Translations under genes and position numbers: made by a program
Notes under the pieces: generated by a model
The model's input: the letters and a program-made list of their open reading frames with translations, nothing else
Told to the model about the DNA's origin: nothing
Databases searched by the model: none
Source of the DNA: Sphaerimonospora sp050942215
Lineage (GTDB): Bacteria > Actinomycetota > Actinomycetes > Streptosporangiales > Streptosporangiaceae
DNA: 64,000 nucleotides
NCBI RefSeq assembly: GCF_050942215.1
Contig: NZ_CP192056.1
Location: forward strand, 620,001-684,000
Direction: 5' to 3'
Part shown: positions 32,787-41,517 of the stretch, in pieces
Numbering within the stretch: position 1 is the stretch's first letter
Layout of the letters: the number at the start of each line of letters is the position of its first letter

Positions 32787-34327
32787 GCCGTTCCCCCGAA
32801 CAGGAGCGGCCGCACTCGGGGCAGGACGCGGAACGGCAGGACGCGGAGCGGGAGGACGGGGAGCGGCAGGCGGAGGTGGTGGACTCCATCGGCCGTAAGG
32901 CCGGACGGGGTCTCGGGTGGAGCCTGCTGGGCACGCTGGCCACCAAGATCGGGTCGTTCGCCATGGGCCTGGTGCTCGCCCGCCTGCTCGCGCCCGAGGA
33001 CTTCGGCCTGTATGCCATCGCGCTGGCCGCGACCCAGTTCGTCATGCACATCAACGACGCCGGCATCATCGCGGCGACCGTGCAGTGGCGGGGGAAGCTG
33101 GAGGACATGGCGCCGACCGCGGCGGTGCTGGCCGTCTCGTTCAGCGCCGCCGTCTACGGCGTCTTCTGGGTGATCGCGCCGTCCTTCGCCCGCCTGGCCG
33201 GCAACGAGGAGGCGACCCCGGTGGTGCGCCTGCTCACCGCGATCATCCTGGTCGACGGGGTGACGGCGGTCCGCAGCGCGGCCCTGCTGCGCAGGTTCGA
33301 GCAGGACAAGCTGACGAAGGCCATCGTGGTGGGCTTCGTGGCGAACGCCGCCCTGGCCATTCCGCTGGCCGCCGACGGCGCCGGAGCGTACAGCTTCGCC
33401 GTCGGGCAGGTCGCGGCGTCGGTGGTCACCGGGGTCCTGGTGTTCCTGTCGGCCAGGTTGCCGGTCCGTTTCGCGATGGACCGCGAGATCGCGGGCAGGC
33501 TCCTGCGGTTCGGCCTGCCCCTGGCGGGGAGCCTCGGCATCGAGTCCGTGCTGGTGAACGCGGACTACGTCATCGTCGGGGACGCACTCGGCCCGGTCGC
33601 ACTCGGCTACTACCTGATCGCGTTCAACGTGTCGAGCTGGGTGCCGGGTCTCGTCGGCACCGCCGTACGCTATGTCTCGGTCGCGGGCTTCTCCCGGCTG
33701 GCCGAGAACGATCCGGAGTCGCTGGAGCTGGGCGTGCGCCGCTCCGTCCCGCTGCTGCTCGCCGCGGTGCTGCCGGCGGCCGTGCTCATGTGCACGCTCG
33801 CGCATGAGATCGTGGTCTTCCTGTACGGCCAGAAGTGGGCCCCGGCGGCCGAGGTGCTGCGCTTCCTCGCGGTGCTGATGGTGGTCCGGATGTTCACGTC
33901 CTTCGCTTTCGACATCCTCACCTCCGTCGGCGCCACCAAGTGGACGGTCTGGGTGAATCTGGGCTGGGTCGCGCTGCTGGTGCCCGCTCTGCTCGTGGGG
34001 ACCCGCATGGCGGGGATCCGCGGCACCGCGATCGGGCACTCCGTGGTCGCGCTGCTCGTCGCGCTCCCGCTCGCCGCGTTGGCGCTGCACAGATCCGGTG
34101 TCCGGCTGCGCCCGATGCTGCCCGGGCTGGTACGGCCACTGGGCGGTGCCGTACTCGCGACCCTGGTCGTCATCGTGATCTCCGCCGCGACGGCGCCGCT
34201 GACCGGCGGTCTCCCGGTGGCCGAGTTGTCGGTGGCCGGCGGGGCCGGCCTGCTCGTCTACGCACTCGTCGTCGTGCCAGGAAGCCTGCTCAGGAAGCTG
34301 GGCTCCCGGGTGGTCCAGTCGATCTGA
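32783..34327 (+). CDS. Polysaccharide flippase (Wzx-like, MOP superfamily)
   Basis: 514 aa with about 14 predicted membrane helices. KAGRGLGWSLLGTLATKIGS followed by LARLLAPEDFGLYAIALA is characteristic of Wzx/lipopolysaccharide translocases. It should flip lipid-linked repeat units across the membrane. The first ~30 residues are charged and contain three five-residue repeats (QDAER type) encoded by 15-bp units at 32822-32866. ATG overlaps the preceding stop. Confidence 0.9.
   Translation: MSRSPEQERPHSGQDAERQDAEREDGERQAEVVDSIGRKAGRGLGWSLLGTLATKIGSFAMGLVLARLLAPEDFGLYAIALAATQFVMHINDAGIIAATVQWRGKLEDMAPTAAVLAVSFSAAVYGVFWVIAPSFARLAGNEEATPVVRLLTAIILVDGVTAVRSAALLRRFEQDKLTKAIVVGFVANAALAIPLAADGAGAYSFAVGQVAASVVTGVLVFLSARLPVRFAMDREIAGRLLRFGLPLAGSLGIESVLVNADYVIVGDALGPVALGYYLIAFNVSSWVPGLVGTAVRYVSVAGFSRLAENDPESLELGVRRSVPLLLAAVLPAAVLMCTLAHEIVVFLYGQKWAPAAEVLRFLAVLMVVRMFTSFAFDILTSVGATKWTVWVNLGWVALLVPALLVGTRMAGIRGTAIGHSVVALLVALPLAALALHRSGVRLRPMLPGLVRPLGGAVLATLVVIVISAATAPLTGGLPVAELSVAGGAGLLVYALVVVPGSLLRKLGSRVVQSI
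32822..32866 (+). repeat. Three 15-bp tandem units at the 5' end of the flippase gene
   Basis: Units 32822-32836, 32837-32851 and 32852-32866 follow caggacgcggaacgg and encode QDAER, QDAER, EDGER. They lie in the cytoplasmic N-terminus before the first helix. The layout parallels the 15-bp units in the thymidylyltransferase gene. Confidence 0.8.
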
Positions 34328-34338
34328 AAGGAACGAAC

Positions 34339-35244
34339 ATGCCGGGTGGTGACGTCCTCGTGTCCATCGGGCTCCCGGTGCGAAACGGCGCGGGGCGGCT
34401 GGAGCATGCGATCCATTCGGTGCTCGCCCAGGACCACGAGCGCATCCAGCTCGTCGTCTCCGACAACGCCTCCACCGATGGCACCGAGGAGCTGTGCCGG
34501 GAACTGGCGAGGTCGGACGGCCGGATCCGCTATCACCGGCATCCGGAGAACGTCGGGCTGCTCGCCAACTTCGTCACCACCATGCGCCTCGCCGACGGGG
34601 AGCTGTTCCGCTGGGTCGGAGACGACGACCGGCTCGCCCCGCACTGCGTGTCCCGGGCGGTCCAGGCGTTCGCGGAGGACGAGCGGCTGCTGCTGGTGAC
34701 CTCCCAGATCGCCTACACCGGGCCGGACGGGGTGACCGAGACCGCGGAATACGACGGCACCGGCCTGACCTCCGACGACCCGGTGGAACGGTTCGCCGAG
34801 ATGCTGCGGCTGCTCAACGAGAGTCACCTGCTCATCGATCCGCTGTACGGCATGGTCCGGCGCGACCGGGTGACCGCCATCGCCCGGCGGAACATGCTCA
34901 GGGAGGACGAGGTGTTCGCGGCGAAACTGGCGCTGGCCGGCCCGTGGGCGCACGTGCCAGAGGTGCTCGGTCACCGCAACTGGAAGCACGACAGGCTGCC
35001 GGTGATCGCCCGGCGCCTCGGCGTCCCGTCATGGCAGGCGCATTTCGCCACCACGCTGCAGTGCGCCGAAATGCTCCGCTGGCTGGCCGCCGCGGGGCTC
35101 AGCGCGGCGCAGCTTCGCCGGGCCCGGGGTGCGGTGTACCGGTGGTACGCCCGTCGTCAGCGGCACACCGTCGCACGTCGCGGCCGTAAGCTCGCCCAGA
35201 TCACGGCCGGTGCGCTTCATCCCCGGCCGGCGGCCGGACGCTGA
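34339..35244 (+). CDS. Glycosyltransferase family 2
   Basis: 301 aa GT-A enzyme. VSIGLPVRNGAGRLEHAIHS, VVSDNASTDGTEELC and FRWVGDDDRLAP (metal-binding DDD) define the family; a C-terminal basic segment follows. It adds a sugar to the lipid-linked chain; donor and acceptor are unknown. The ATG at 34339 has GAAAGGA upstream. The 3' end overlaps the convergent acyltransferase gene by 44 bp. Confidence 0.9.
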   Translation: MPGGDVLVSIGLPVRNGAGRLEHAIHSVLAQDHERIQLVVSDNASTDGTEELCRELARSDGRIRYHRHPENVGLLANFVTTMRLADGELFRWVGDDDRLAPHCVSRAVQAFAEDERLLLVTSQIAYTGPDGVTETAEYDGTGLTSDDPVERFAEMLRLLNESHLLIDPLYGMVRRDRVTAIARRNMLREDEVFAAKLALAGPWAHVPEVLGHRNWKHDRLPVIARRLGVPSWQAHFATTLQCAEMLRWLAAAGLSAAQLRRARGAVYRWYARRQRHTVARRGRKLAQITAGALHPRPAAGR

Positions 35245-36418
35245 CCGGTGGCCGGGCGTCGGCCGGAGCCTCCACGTCCGATCGGCCGGTCCACCGGGAC
35301 AGCCGGCCTTTCGCCGCCGTGCGGAGGGCGGACCAGCTCCGGTGCCGCTGGAACGGCAGCTCCAGCACCGCGGCGAAGAGCCAGGCGAACAGCAGGCTCG
35401 CGGGTACGGCCACGGCCGCCGTGACGAGGAACCCGGGCAGGCCGGGACCGATACGCGGGGCCACCACCAGCGTGCTCAGCACCACCACGATCGGAGCGTG
35501 GGTCAGATAGAGACTGTAGGAGAACCTCCCCAGGGCGCGAATCGGGGCCGCGTCGAGCATCCGGACGAGGCCCGCCGGCCGGCGTGTGGCCACCGCGACC
35601 AGGGTCAGGCCCGCGGCGGGCCCGACCGCCAGATCGATCCAGAAGAAGTGCTCGATCGTCCAGACAGATCCGTTCACGACGACGAGCACGACCACCGGGA
35701 CGGCCGCCGCCACCGCGAGCACGGCCGGCCACGGCCGGGCGGACCGCTCCGGCCGGGTCACCACACCGGCGGCGACGGCACCGAGGGCGAACAGCACCGC
35801 GAACTGCGGCGTCAGCCGCATCAGCGCGGCCACGGCGGGCACCGCCGGCGACAGCAGCCCGATCATCGCGACCAGCGCGGTCACGATGCCGAGCAGCGCC
35901 ATCGCGCCCAGCCGCCGCAACATTAAGATCATGATTGGGAAGACCAGGTAGAGCTGGGCCTCCACCGCGATGGACCAGAAGGCCCCGTTCGGGCTGGGAG
36001 ACCCGGCGATGTCCTGCAGCAGCAGGCCGTACAGAACCACCGACCTGAGAGTCGGCGCCCCCTCGCCCGGCTGCGGGACCAGCGTCCACGCGACGGCCAG
36101 GCTGAACGCCAGTGCTCCCCAGTAGGGCGGCAGGATGCGCCACGCCCTGCGGGCCGCGAACCGGCGCAGCCCGCCGACCCGCCAGCCGGAGCGTGCGGGG
36201 GAGACCGCCAGGGAGAAGCCCGACAGCACGATGAAGAGGACGACCGCGAAATGCCCGTAGAGCAGCCAGCTCAGCCAGCCCGGCCCGGTGTCGTACGGAA
36301 AACCGGGAAACGAGGTCAGCCGGCAGTGGTGCAGCACGACGAACAAGGCCGCGAGCCCGCGGATGCCGTCCAATCCCGCCAGTCGTTCTCGGGCGGTGGA
36401 GCGCTCTGTTCGATTCAC
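35201..36418 (-). CDS. Acyltransferase 3 family (OafA-like) membrane protein
   Basis: 405 aa with about ten helices. LAGLDGIRGLAALFVVLHHC holds the conserved Arg and His of the family; FFWIDLAVG and RFSYSLYLTHAPIVV are further typical segments. It probably acetylates or acylates the surface polysaccharide at the membrane. GTG start. It converges on the GT2 gene and diverges from the Wzz-like gene. Confidence 0.88.
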   Translation of the reverse strand: MNRTERSTARERLAGLDGIRGLAALFVVLHHCRLTSFPGFPYDTGPGWLSWLLYGHFAVVLFIVLSGFSLAVSPARSGWRVGGLRRFAARRAWRILPPYWGALAFSLAVAWTLVPQPGEGAPTLRSVVLYGLLLQDIAGSPSPNGAFWSIAVEAQLYLVFPIMILMLRRLGAMALLGIVTALVAMIGLLSPAVPAVAALMRLTPQFAVLFALGAVAAGVVTRPERSARPWPAVLAVAAAVPVVVLVVVNGSVWTIEHFFWIDLAVGPAAGLTLVAVATRRPAGLVRMLDAAPIRALGRFSYSLYLTHAPIVVVLSTLVVAPRIGPGLPGFLVTAAVAVPASLLFAWLFAAVLELPFQRHRSWSALRTAAKGRLSRWTGRSDVEAPADARPPVSVRPPAGDEAHRP

Positions 36419-36855
36419 TCTGAATTATCGTCATGAGAGCACGAGTCGTTATTGGAGCGGAGGAAAATCAGGACGTCGCCCCTGAACGGCTGAAGCCCGC
36501 TTTCGCTCGGACCGCCGTTCGCCGGCGATCGGCCCACGATTCGGATAGGCCGCAATCATCCAATCGGACGTGGTGATTATGGGACCGTCGTCCGGCGGCG
36601 TCCCGGCCGAACTCCGACACGGATGACTCGACACGGTCGTCGCCCGCCGGGCTTAGTCTTCAGACTTATCATGATTGACGTTCATGTTAGAATTATTATT
36701 CTAATGTCCGCCTTGCCCGATTGCGGGGCCTATGTTGGCTGGGCTCCGGATGGAACTCCTGGTGCAGGCGTAACATCGTCGTTCGAGTCCTCGATGAACG
36801 AGCGCCGCTCCTCGCCGGGTCCGGTGCGGTGTTCGGGGTTTGGGTAAGGGTGAGC
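36419..36855. other. Divergent intergenic region with promoter and long leader (437 bp)
   Basis: Lies between the acyltransferase and the first Wzz-like gene. No gene is supported. A clearly AT-rich stretch at about 36655-36710 holds the promoter described separately. The ~147 nt between that promoter and the ATG at 36856 form a GC-rich leader without a recognised riboswitch. Confidence 0.6.
36675..36704 (+). promoter_or_regulatory. Housekeeping-type promoter with overlapping palindrome
   Basis: TTGACG (36675-36680), 16-bp spacer, TATTCT (36697-36702) matches a vegetative actinomycete promoter. A perfect inverted repeat, TTAGAAT-tatt-ATTCTAA (36687-36704), covers the spacer and the -10, so a dimeric repressor bound there would block transcription. 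It is directed at the Wzz-like gene. Confidence 0.65.
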
Positions 36856-37638
36856 ATGAATTTCTGGAGAACCGTTTTCCGACTCCTGCGGTGCCGGTTC
36901 GTCGGTCCTCCTGTCGTGCTGCTGTCCCTCACCCTGGCCCTGGCGGCCTTTCTTCTCGTGCCGGTGCGGTACACATCCGCCACCTCGCTGGTGCTGACCG
37001 TCTCGCCGGCGGGCGGCATGCTTCCGGTGGATCGTGCCAAACCCGCCCAGCTCTCCAATCCTCTGCTGCAGCCCAATGAGGGGCTGCGCATCGTCGCCGG
37101 CATTCTCATCCTGAGGATGAACAACGAGGACGAGCGGAAGCGACTGGGGGTCGGGCGGGACAGCCCCACGGAACTGATCGTGGACGACGGCCGTTCCAAC
37201 CCCGATCTGCTCGGCATCACCTCCACCGGTCCGTTCGTCTGCATAGGGATCGACAGCCCGTCCGCGGCCGAGGCGCGAAAACTCCAGGTGGCGGTGGAGA
37301 AACGCATTCGCGAGCAGTTGACCGACTACCAGAAGGCTCTCGGTGCTCCGCCGAGCACGTTCGTCGCGATCAGCCGGGTGTCCTCCATCGGGCCGGACGC
37401 CGAAAGCGGAGCACGGTGGAAGGCCGCGGCCGCGGTGCTGGCGGCGGGGATCGGCCTGGGTCTGGCCGGCGCCTATGGGCTGTCCGTACGCCGGGCGGCC
37501 CGTCGGGCGGCCGGCGCCGGCGACGCGGACGACGGCCCCCGGACGGCGGCGGTGCCGGAAGGCCCGGACGACGAGGACGATGATCGAAGAGAGGGCGCCG
37601 AAGAACCGGACGTTCCCTCGGCGGAACCGGCCCGCTGA
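36856..37638 (+). CDS. Wzz-like chain-length determinant protein, no kinase domain
   Basis: 260 aa. Membrane helices at about residues 20-38 and 200-220 flank an extracytoplasmic domain, the topology of polysaccharide copolymerases. RYTSATSLVLTVSP after the first helix is typical. A cytoplasmic acidic tail (PDDEDDDRREGAEEPD) ends the protein; no Walker motifs or tyrosine-kinase domain. The ATG at 36856 follows GTAAGGG; longer in-frame starts lie upstream but lack a ribosome site. A paralogue lies at 38742. Confidence 0.78.
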   Translation: MNFWRTVFRLLRCRFVGPPVVLLSLTLALAAFLLVPVRYTSATSLVLTVSPAGGMLPVDRAKPAQLSNPLLQPNEGLRIVAGILILRMNNEDERKRLGVGRDSPTELIVDDGRSNPDLLGITSTGPFVCIGIDSPSAAEARKLQVAVEKRIREQLTDYQKALGAPPSTFVAISRVSSIGPDAESGARWKAAAAVLAAGIGLGLAGAYGLSVRRAARRAAGAGDADDGPRTAAVPEGPDDEDDDRREGAEEPDVPSAEPAR

Positions 37639-37696
37639 CGGCCATTGGCGAAGCCCGGACGTCGACGCCGTCGGGAACCCCGGGAAGCGGCGACCC

Positions 37697-38578
37697 CTAG
37701 CGGCAGGGTCTCTGCCGGGCCACCTCGAGGCAACGTGATATCGCGGCCCGTCGCACATCGAGCGTGGTGCCGGACTTGGCGGAGATCATCATTCCGACGG
37801 CCCGCGAGTCGAGCCGGTCAGCGAAGGCGAGGGCCTCGGCCATGCTCAGCGGCGTGGCATCCCAGTAGTTGTGGCAGATGCCGGTGTCCGAGGCCGCCGG
37901 AGCGCCGAGCAGCTCGTCCACGAACACCCCGTACAGGATGAACTCCGAGATGTGCAGTCGCGCGGAGAAGGCGTCCTGCCAGCGCCGTCCCGTGACCTTC
38001 TCGATGCGGTCCTGAAGCGCCCGCACCGCGGCCGGATCCCACAGGGTCAGCGAGTTGACGTAGTCGTGCAGCGGGGGATCGGGCACGTCCTGGCGTCCGA
38101 GCAGTCGCCGGGCGGCCTCGTGCCACAGCAGGTGGCGTCGCATGCCGGGGTGGACTCCATGGTCGATCCGATGCAGCCGGAGCCGCCCCCCGACCATGAA
38201 ATCCCGCAGGCGCACCGGGCGGACGAGCACGATGTCGGAATCGGCGACGAGGACCGCGTCGGCCTCCATCCGCGCGGCGGCGGCGAGCTTGAGGGACTGC
38301 TGGAGGATCCAGCCCCTGATCGGAGGCCACGGTCTGGCGACGTTCAACCACAATCGGGACAGCGGTATCGGAAAATATGTGCGGGGCAATAACTCGGGCT
38401 CTATCCACAGCCGGCATCGCGGACCCTCGAATCGGGCGAACAGGCCGCGATCCCGAGACGGGACGATCACATGGTGAACGGTGTCGTCAGGGGTGTGCGT
38501 CAGCACCGAACGGTGCAGGTCGGCGAAGAGTTCCAGATCCGGTGCATAAGTCGGCGTGATGACCGCCAGCTCACTCAT
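37697..38578 (-). CDS. DUF6492-like putative glycosyltransferase
   Basis: 293 aa. ELAVITPTYAPDLELFADLH resembles the N-terminus of GT-A-like enzymes and VLVADSDIVLVRP holds a DxD metal-binding motif. The remainder (HEAARRLLG, FSARLHISEFILYGVFVDEL) fits the DUF6492 group of surface-sugar loci, a recollection I cannot verify here. The ATG at 38578 is chosen because the family-like sequence begins there. It diverges from the second Wzz-like gene. Confidence 0.72.
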   Translation of the reverse strand: MSELAVITPTYAPDLELFADLHRSVLTHTPDDTVHHVIVPSRDRGLFARFEGPRCRLWIEPELLPRTYFPIPLSRLWLNVARPWPPIRGWILQQSLKLAAAARMEADAVLVADSDIVLVRPVRLRDFMVGGRLRLHRIDHGVHPGMRRHLLWHEAARRLLGRQDVPDPPLHDYVNSLTLWDPAAVRALQDRIEKVTGRRWQDAFSARLHISEFILYGVFVDELLGAPAASDTGICHNYWDATPLSMAEALAFADRLDSRAVGMMISAKSGTTLDVRRAAISRCLEVARQRPCR

Positions 38579-38650
38579 GCCGACATACTCTGATTCCTCC
38601 GCAGATGACGCGCTATGATTCCGGGAAACGAATCGATATCGGTACTTCGC

Positions 38651-38665
38651 GCTGTATGATACAGC
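38651..38665. promoter_or_regulatory. Perfect palindrome between divergent polysaccharide genes
   Basis: GCTGTAT-g-ATACAGC lies in the 163-bp gap between the DUF6492-like gene (minus) and the second Wzz-like gene (plus). It contains TATGAT (38655-38660), a good -10 for the plus strand, and TATCAT on the other strand. It may be operator and promoter core for both genes. Confidence 0.45.
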
Positions 38666-38741
38666 CCCTGAGTAACACCGTATGGTCGTCCGCCGATTCC
38701 TTTCGAGAAACCAAAGGCCGCCGGGCCGCGAAGGGGGTGCC

Positions 38742-39479
38742 GTGGACTTCTGGGCGGCGGTCGCCGTTCTGCTCCGGCGCTGGTATGTGACCTTCCCGGC
38801 CTTTCTGCTCACCATCGCCGGGGCGTATCTCGTCTACATCGGGATTCCGCCGCAGTACGAGTCGTCCGCCGTGCTGATGCTCACCGTGCCGACGACGGGT
38901 TCCACCCAGTCGACCAGGCCGGGGAAGCCCGAGATGCTGATCAACCCGCTGCTGAACTTCGACGGCGGATTGAACATGACCGCGTCCCTCCTGGTGCGGG
39001 TGCTCGCCACGGCCAGAACCGCCGAGGAACTGGGGGTGCGGCCCGACGGCGACACCGGATACCTGGTCAACAACGGTCACCCCAACCCGGAGTTGCTCGT
39101 CAACACGCCCTTCCTGATGATCGAGGGGGTGAGTACTGACCCGGCGAGCGCTCAGGAGATCGTCCGGAAAGTGGTCGGGCGGGCGAAGGTCGAACTGGTC
39201 ACGCGGCAGCGGCTGCTGAACGCTCCGCCCGCGACGTACATCACCATCTCCGAGGTGATTTCTCCGACGCCCGCGGTCATACAGAATCGCGGCAGGTTGC
39301 GCCCCGCGGCCACGGCCTCGCTGCTCGGGCTGTGCGCGGGTCTCATGGCCGGGTTCGCGGCGGAGAGCGTCTCGGCCGGTCTGCGACGCCGCAGGGCGCC
39401 GCGTACCGAGGATCGGCCGCCCGAGCGGCAGCCGGATCTCCCGGTGTGCGAGCGGACGTCGCCACGGCGGCGAGAGTGA
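38742..39479 (+). CDS. Wzz-like chain-length determinant protein (second copy)
   Basis: 245 aa, same layout as the protein at 36856: helix at about residues 13-33 (WYVTFPAFLLTIAGAYLVYI), extracytoplasmic domain with QYESSAVLMLTVPTTG, second helix near residues 190-210 and a short basic tail. No kinase domain. The GTG at 38742 follows GAAGGGGG. The stop overlaps the GTG of the polymerase/ligase gene, so they are translated together. Confidence 0.78.
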   Translation: MDFWAAVAVLLRRWYVTFPAFLLTIAGAYLVYIGIPPQYESSAVLMLTVPTTGSTQSTRPGKPEMLINPLLNFDGGLNMTASLLVRVLATARTAEELGVRPDGDTGYLVNNGHPNPELLVNTPFLMIEGVSTDPASAQEIVRKVVGRAKVELVTRQRLLNAPPATYITISEVISPTPAVIQNRGRLRPAATASLLGLCAGLMAGFAAESVSAGLRRRRAPRTEDRPPERQPDLPVCERTSPRRRE

Positions 39480-40888
39480 GCGGGCCCCGCCCCGCGGCCT
39501 CGCCCACCCGCCGGCGCCCGCCGATCGTGGACATGTCCGGACGGCACGGATTCGACGGCGCCACGCTGGGGGTGGCGTTCGCCGTTGTCGTGCTGCTCGT
39601 CCCGGCGAGGCTGGTCCTCCGCGGGCTGCCGTTCGCGCTCACCCCGGCGGAGGGCATCGGGCTCTTCGCCGGCATGTGGTGGCTCTGCGCGCATCTCACC
39701 GACACGCTCGGCGCGGCCAAGGGCCACAACGGCGTGCGCACCGCGATCTTTGTCTACGCCGTCTCGCAGTTGGCGACCTACGCCTATTCCTCCGCGTCCT
39801 ATCTGCCGGCGCGGGAGCTGTCACTGAGCGACCACTCGGCCGTCATCTCGGCCGCGATGCTCGGTACGGCACTGCTCGCATGCGACGGCGTGCGCGGACG
39901 GGACCGGCTCGACCTGGTGCTGAAGACGATCGTCGTCGCCGGGGCGGTCGTCGGGCTCATCGGGGCCGTGCAGTACCTGCTGACTTTCGACCCGACGCTG
40001 TACATGGACATCCCGGGGACCCAGTCCCGGGTCCTGGCCGAGGGGATCTACGAACGGGCTGGCGTCAACAGGGCGGCCGCCACGGCCAGCCACCCCATCG
40101 AGTTCGGCGTCCTCTGCGCCATGATCCTTCCGCTCGCGCTGCATTACGCTTTCGAGGCCACCGAGTCCGGGGGCCGGATGCCGCGCTGGTGGCTGTGCTG
40201 TGCGCTGGTCGCTTCGGGGATGGTGTTCTCCGCGTCCAGGTCGCCGATGCTGGGATTGGCCGTGTCGGGCCTGGTGCTGTTCTTCGGCTGGTCGGCGGCC
40301 CGGCGAGTCCGGGCGCTGCTCGCACTCGCCGGTTTCGTCCTGGCGGTGAAGGTGACCGCCCCGGGACTGCTCGGGGCGATCACCGCCCTGTTCACGCACC
40401 TCGACAACGACACGAGCCTGATGTATCGGACGAACGACTACGCCACGGCCCTGGCCGAGATATCGCGGCACCCTCTGCTCGGGCGCGGCATCGGCACCTG
40501 GTACGCGCCCGAGTTCATCGTCTTCGACAACCAGTATCTGCTCACCACCGTCGAGGCGGGGATCATCGGCCTGCTGGCCCTCGTGCTGATGTTCTCCACC
40601 GGCATCTGGGCGTCGCTGCGGGCGAGATGGCGTGTCGCCGATCGGTCGTCACGCGACCTGGGGCTGAGCCTCGCGGCGTGCCTGGTCGTGCCCTTGGTGG
40701 GCGCGGCCACCTTCGACCTGCAGGCCTTCCAGATGGCGAACGCCATGTCGTTCCTGCTCGTCGGCCTGTCGGGGGCACTGTCGCGGACCGTGAAGCGGGA
40801 GATCACGCTTCAGGGGGAGCCGGAGTCGCGGCCTCAAGGACCGACCGCACCCGCCGCCAGGATCCGGCCGCGAGATCGCGCCGGCTGA
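39476..40888 (+). CDS. O-antigen ligase/polymerase-like membrane protein (Wzy-like)
   Basis: 470 aa with about 11-12 helices. The large loop and the TNDYATALAEISRHPLLGRG segment, followed by GTWYAPEFIVFDNQYLLTTV, is the Wzy_C/O-antigen ligase signature. It is likely the polymerase of the repeat units delivered by the flippase, working with the Wzz-like protein it is coupled to (GTGA overlap). Its last 86 bp overlap the convergent RmlC-like gene. Confidence 0.83.
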   Translation: MSGPRPAASPTRRRPPIVDMSGRHGFDGATLGVAFAVVVLLVPARLVLRGLPFALTPAEGIGLFAGMWWLCAHLTDTLGAAKGHNGVRTAIFVYAVSQLATYAYSSASYLPARELSLSDHSAVISAAMLGTALLACDGVRGRDRLDLVLKTIVVAGAVVGLIGAVQYLLTFDPTLYMDIPGTQSRVLAEGIYERAGVNRAAATASHPIEFGVLCAMILPLALHYAFEATESGGRMPRWWLCCALVASGMVFSASRSPMLGLAVSGLVLFFGWSAARRVRALLALAGFVLAVKVTAPGLLGAITALFTHLDNDTSLMYRTNDYATALAEISRHPLLGRGIGTWYAPEFIVFDNQYLLTTVEAGIIGLLALVLMFSTGIWASLRARWRVADRSSRDLGLSLAACLVVPLVGAATFDLQAFQMANAMSFLLVGLSGALSRTVKREITLQGEPESRPQGPTAPAARIRPRDRAG

Positions 40889-41372
40889 TCGCGGTCACCG
40901 GGAGCGGCCAGTCGATCGCGAGGTCGGGGTCGTCGTAGCGGACGGAGATGTCCTCGGCGGGATCGTGCTCCCGGTCGATGCGGTAGCAGACGTCGGCCTC
41001 GGTGAGCGCCTGGTAGCCGTGCAGCAGGCCGGGAGGGACGTACAGGTGGGCGAAGCTCTCGTCGTCGAGCGTCACCGACATCCGCGCACCGTAGGTGGGG
41101 GAGTCCGGCCTGGCGTCGACGAGCACGTCGTAGATCGCGCCGCGGGCGCAACGGACGAGTTTGGCCTCACCCTGTCCGGCACGTCCGTGCAGGGCGCGGA
41201 TTCCGCCCCGGATTGTACGGGATTGGCTGTCCTGGACGAATGACACGGGGTCGAGCCCGTGGGCGGCGGCGATTGAGGCGTCGAAGGTTCGTGTGAATAG
41301 CCCGCGTTCGTCCCTATATGGGGTTGGTATGAAGATAAGGACGCCGTCGAGTGTTCCGGTTTCGACTTTCAT
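40803..41372 (-). CDS. dTDP-4-dehydrorhamnose 3,5-epimerase-like protein
   Basis: 189 aa cupin. KVETGTLDGVLIFIPTPYRD, RGLFTRTF, the active-site His in GGIRALHGRAGQGEAKLVR and a terminal DPDLAIDWP define the RmlC family. The start is the ATG at 41372; the upstream open frame lies in another gene. It is the second RmlC-like gene of the locus; which copy serves dTDP-rhamnose is undecided. It converges on the polymerase gene (86-bp overlap) and diverges from the WecG-like gene. Confidence 0.88.
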   Translation of the reverse strand: MKVETGTLDGVLIFIPTPYRDERGLFTRTFDASIAAAHGLDPVSFVQDSQSRTIRGGIRALHGRAGQGEAKLVRCARGAIYDVLVDARPDSPTYGARMSVTLDDESFAHLYVPPGLLHGYQALTEADVCYRIDREHDPAEDISVRYDDPDLAIDWPLPVTAISRRDLAAGSWRRVRSVLEAATPAPPEA

Positions 41373-41517
41373 ATGTTTATCATCCCAGATGTCCGGAAAG
41401 TAAATCACGAGAATCCCTGTAACGAGAGTAAGTCGGCCTTCGATCAAATGAGTGTGCGGCCGGACTGATAGAGATAAGAGACGGTCGATATCCGAGTTTA
41501 GGGACGGGGATATTCCG

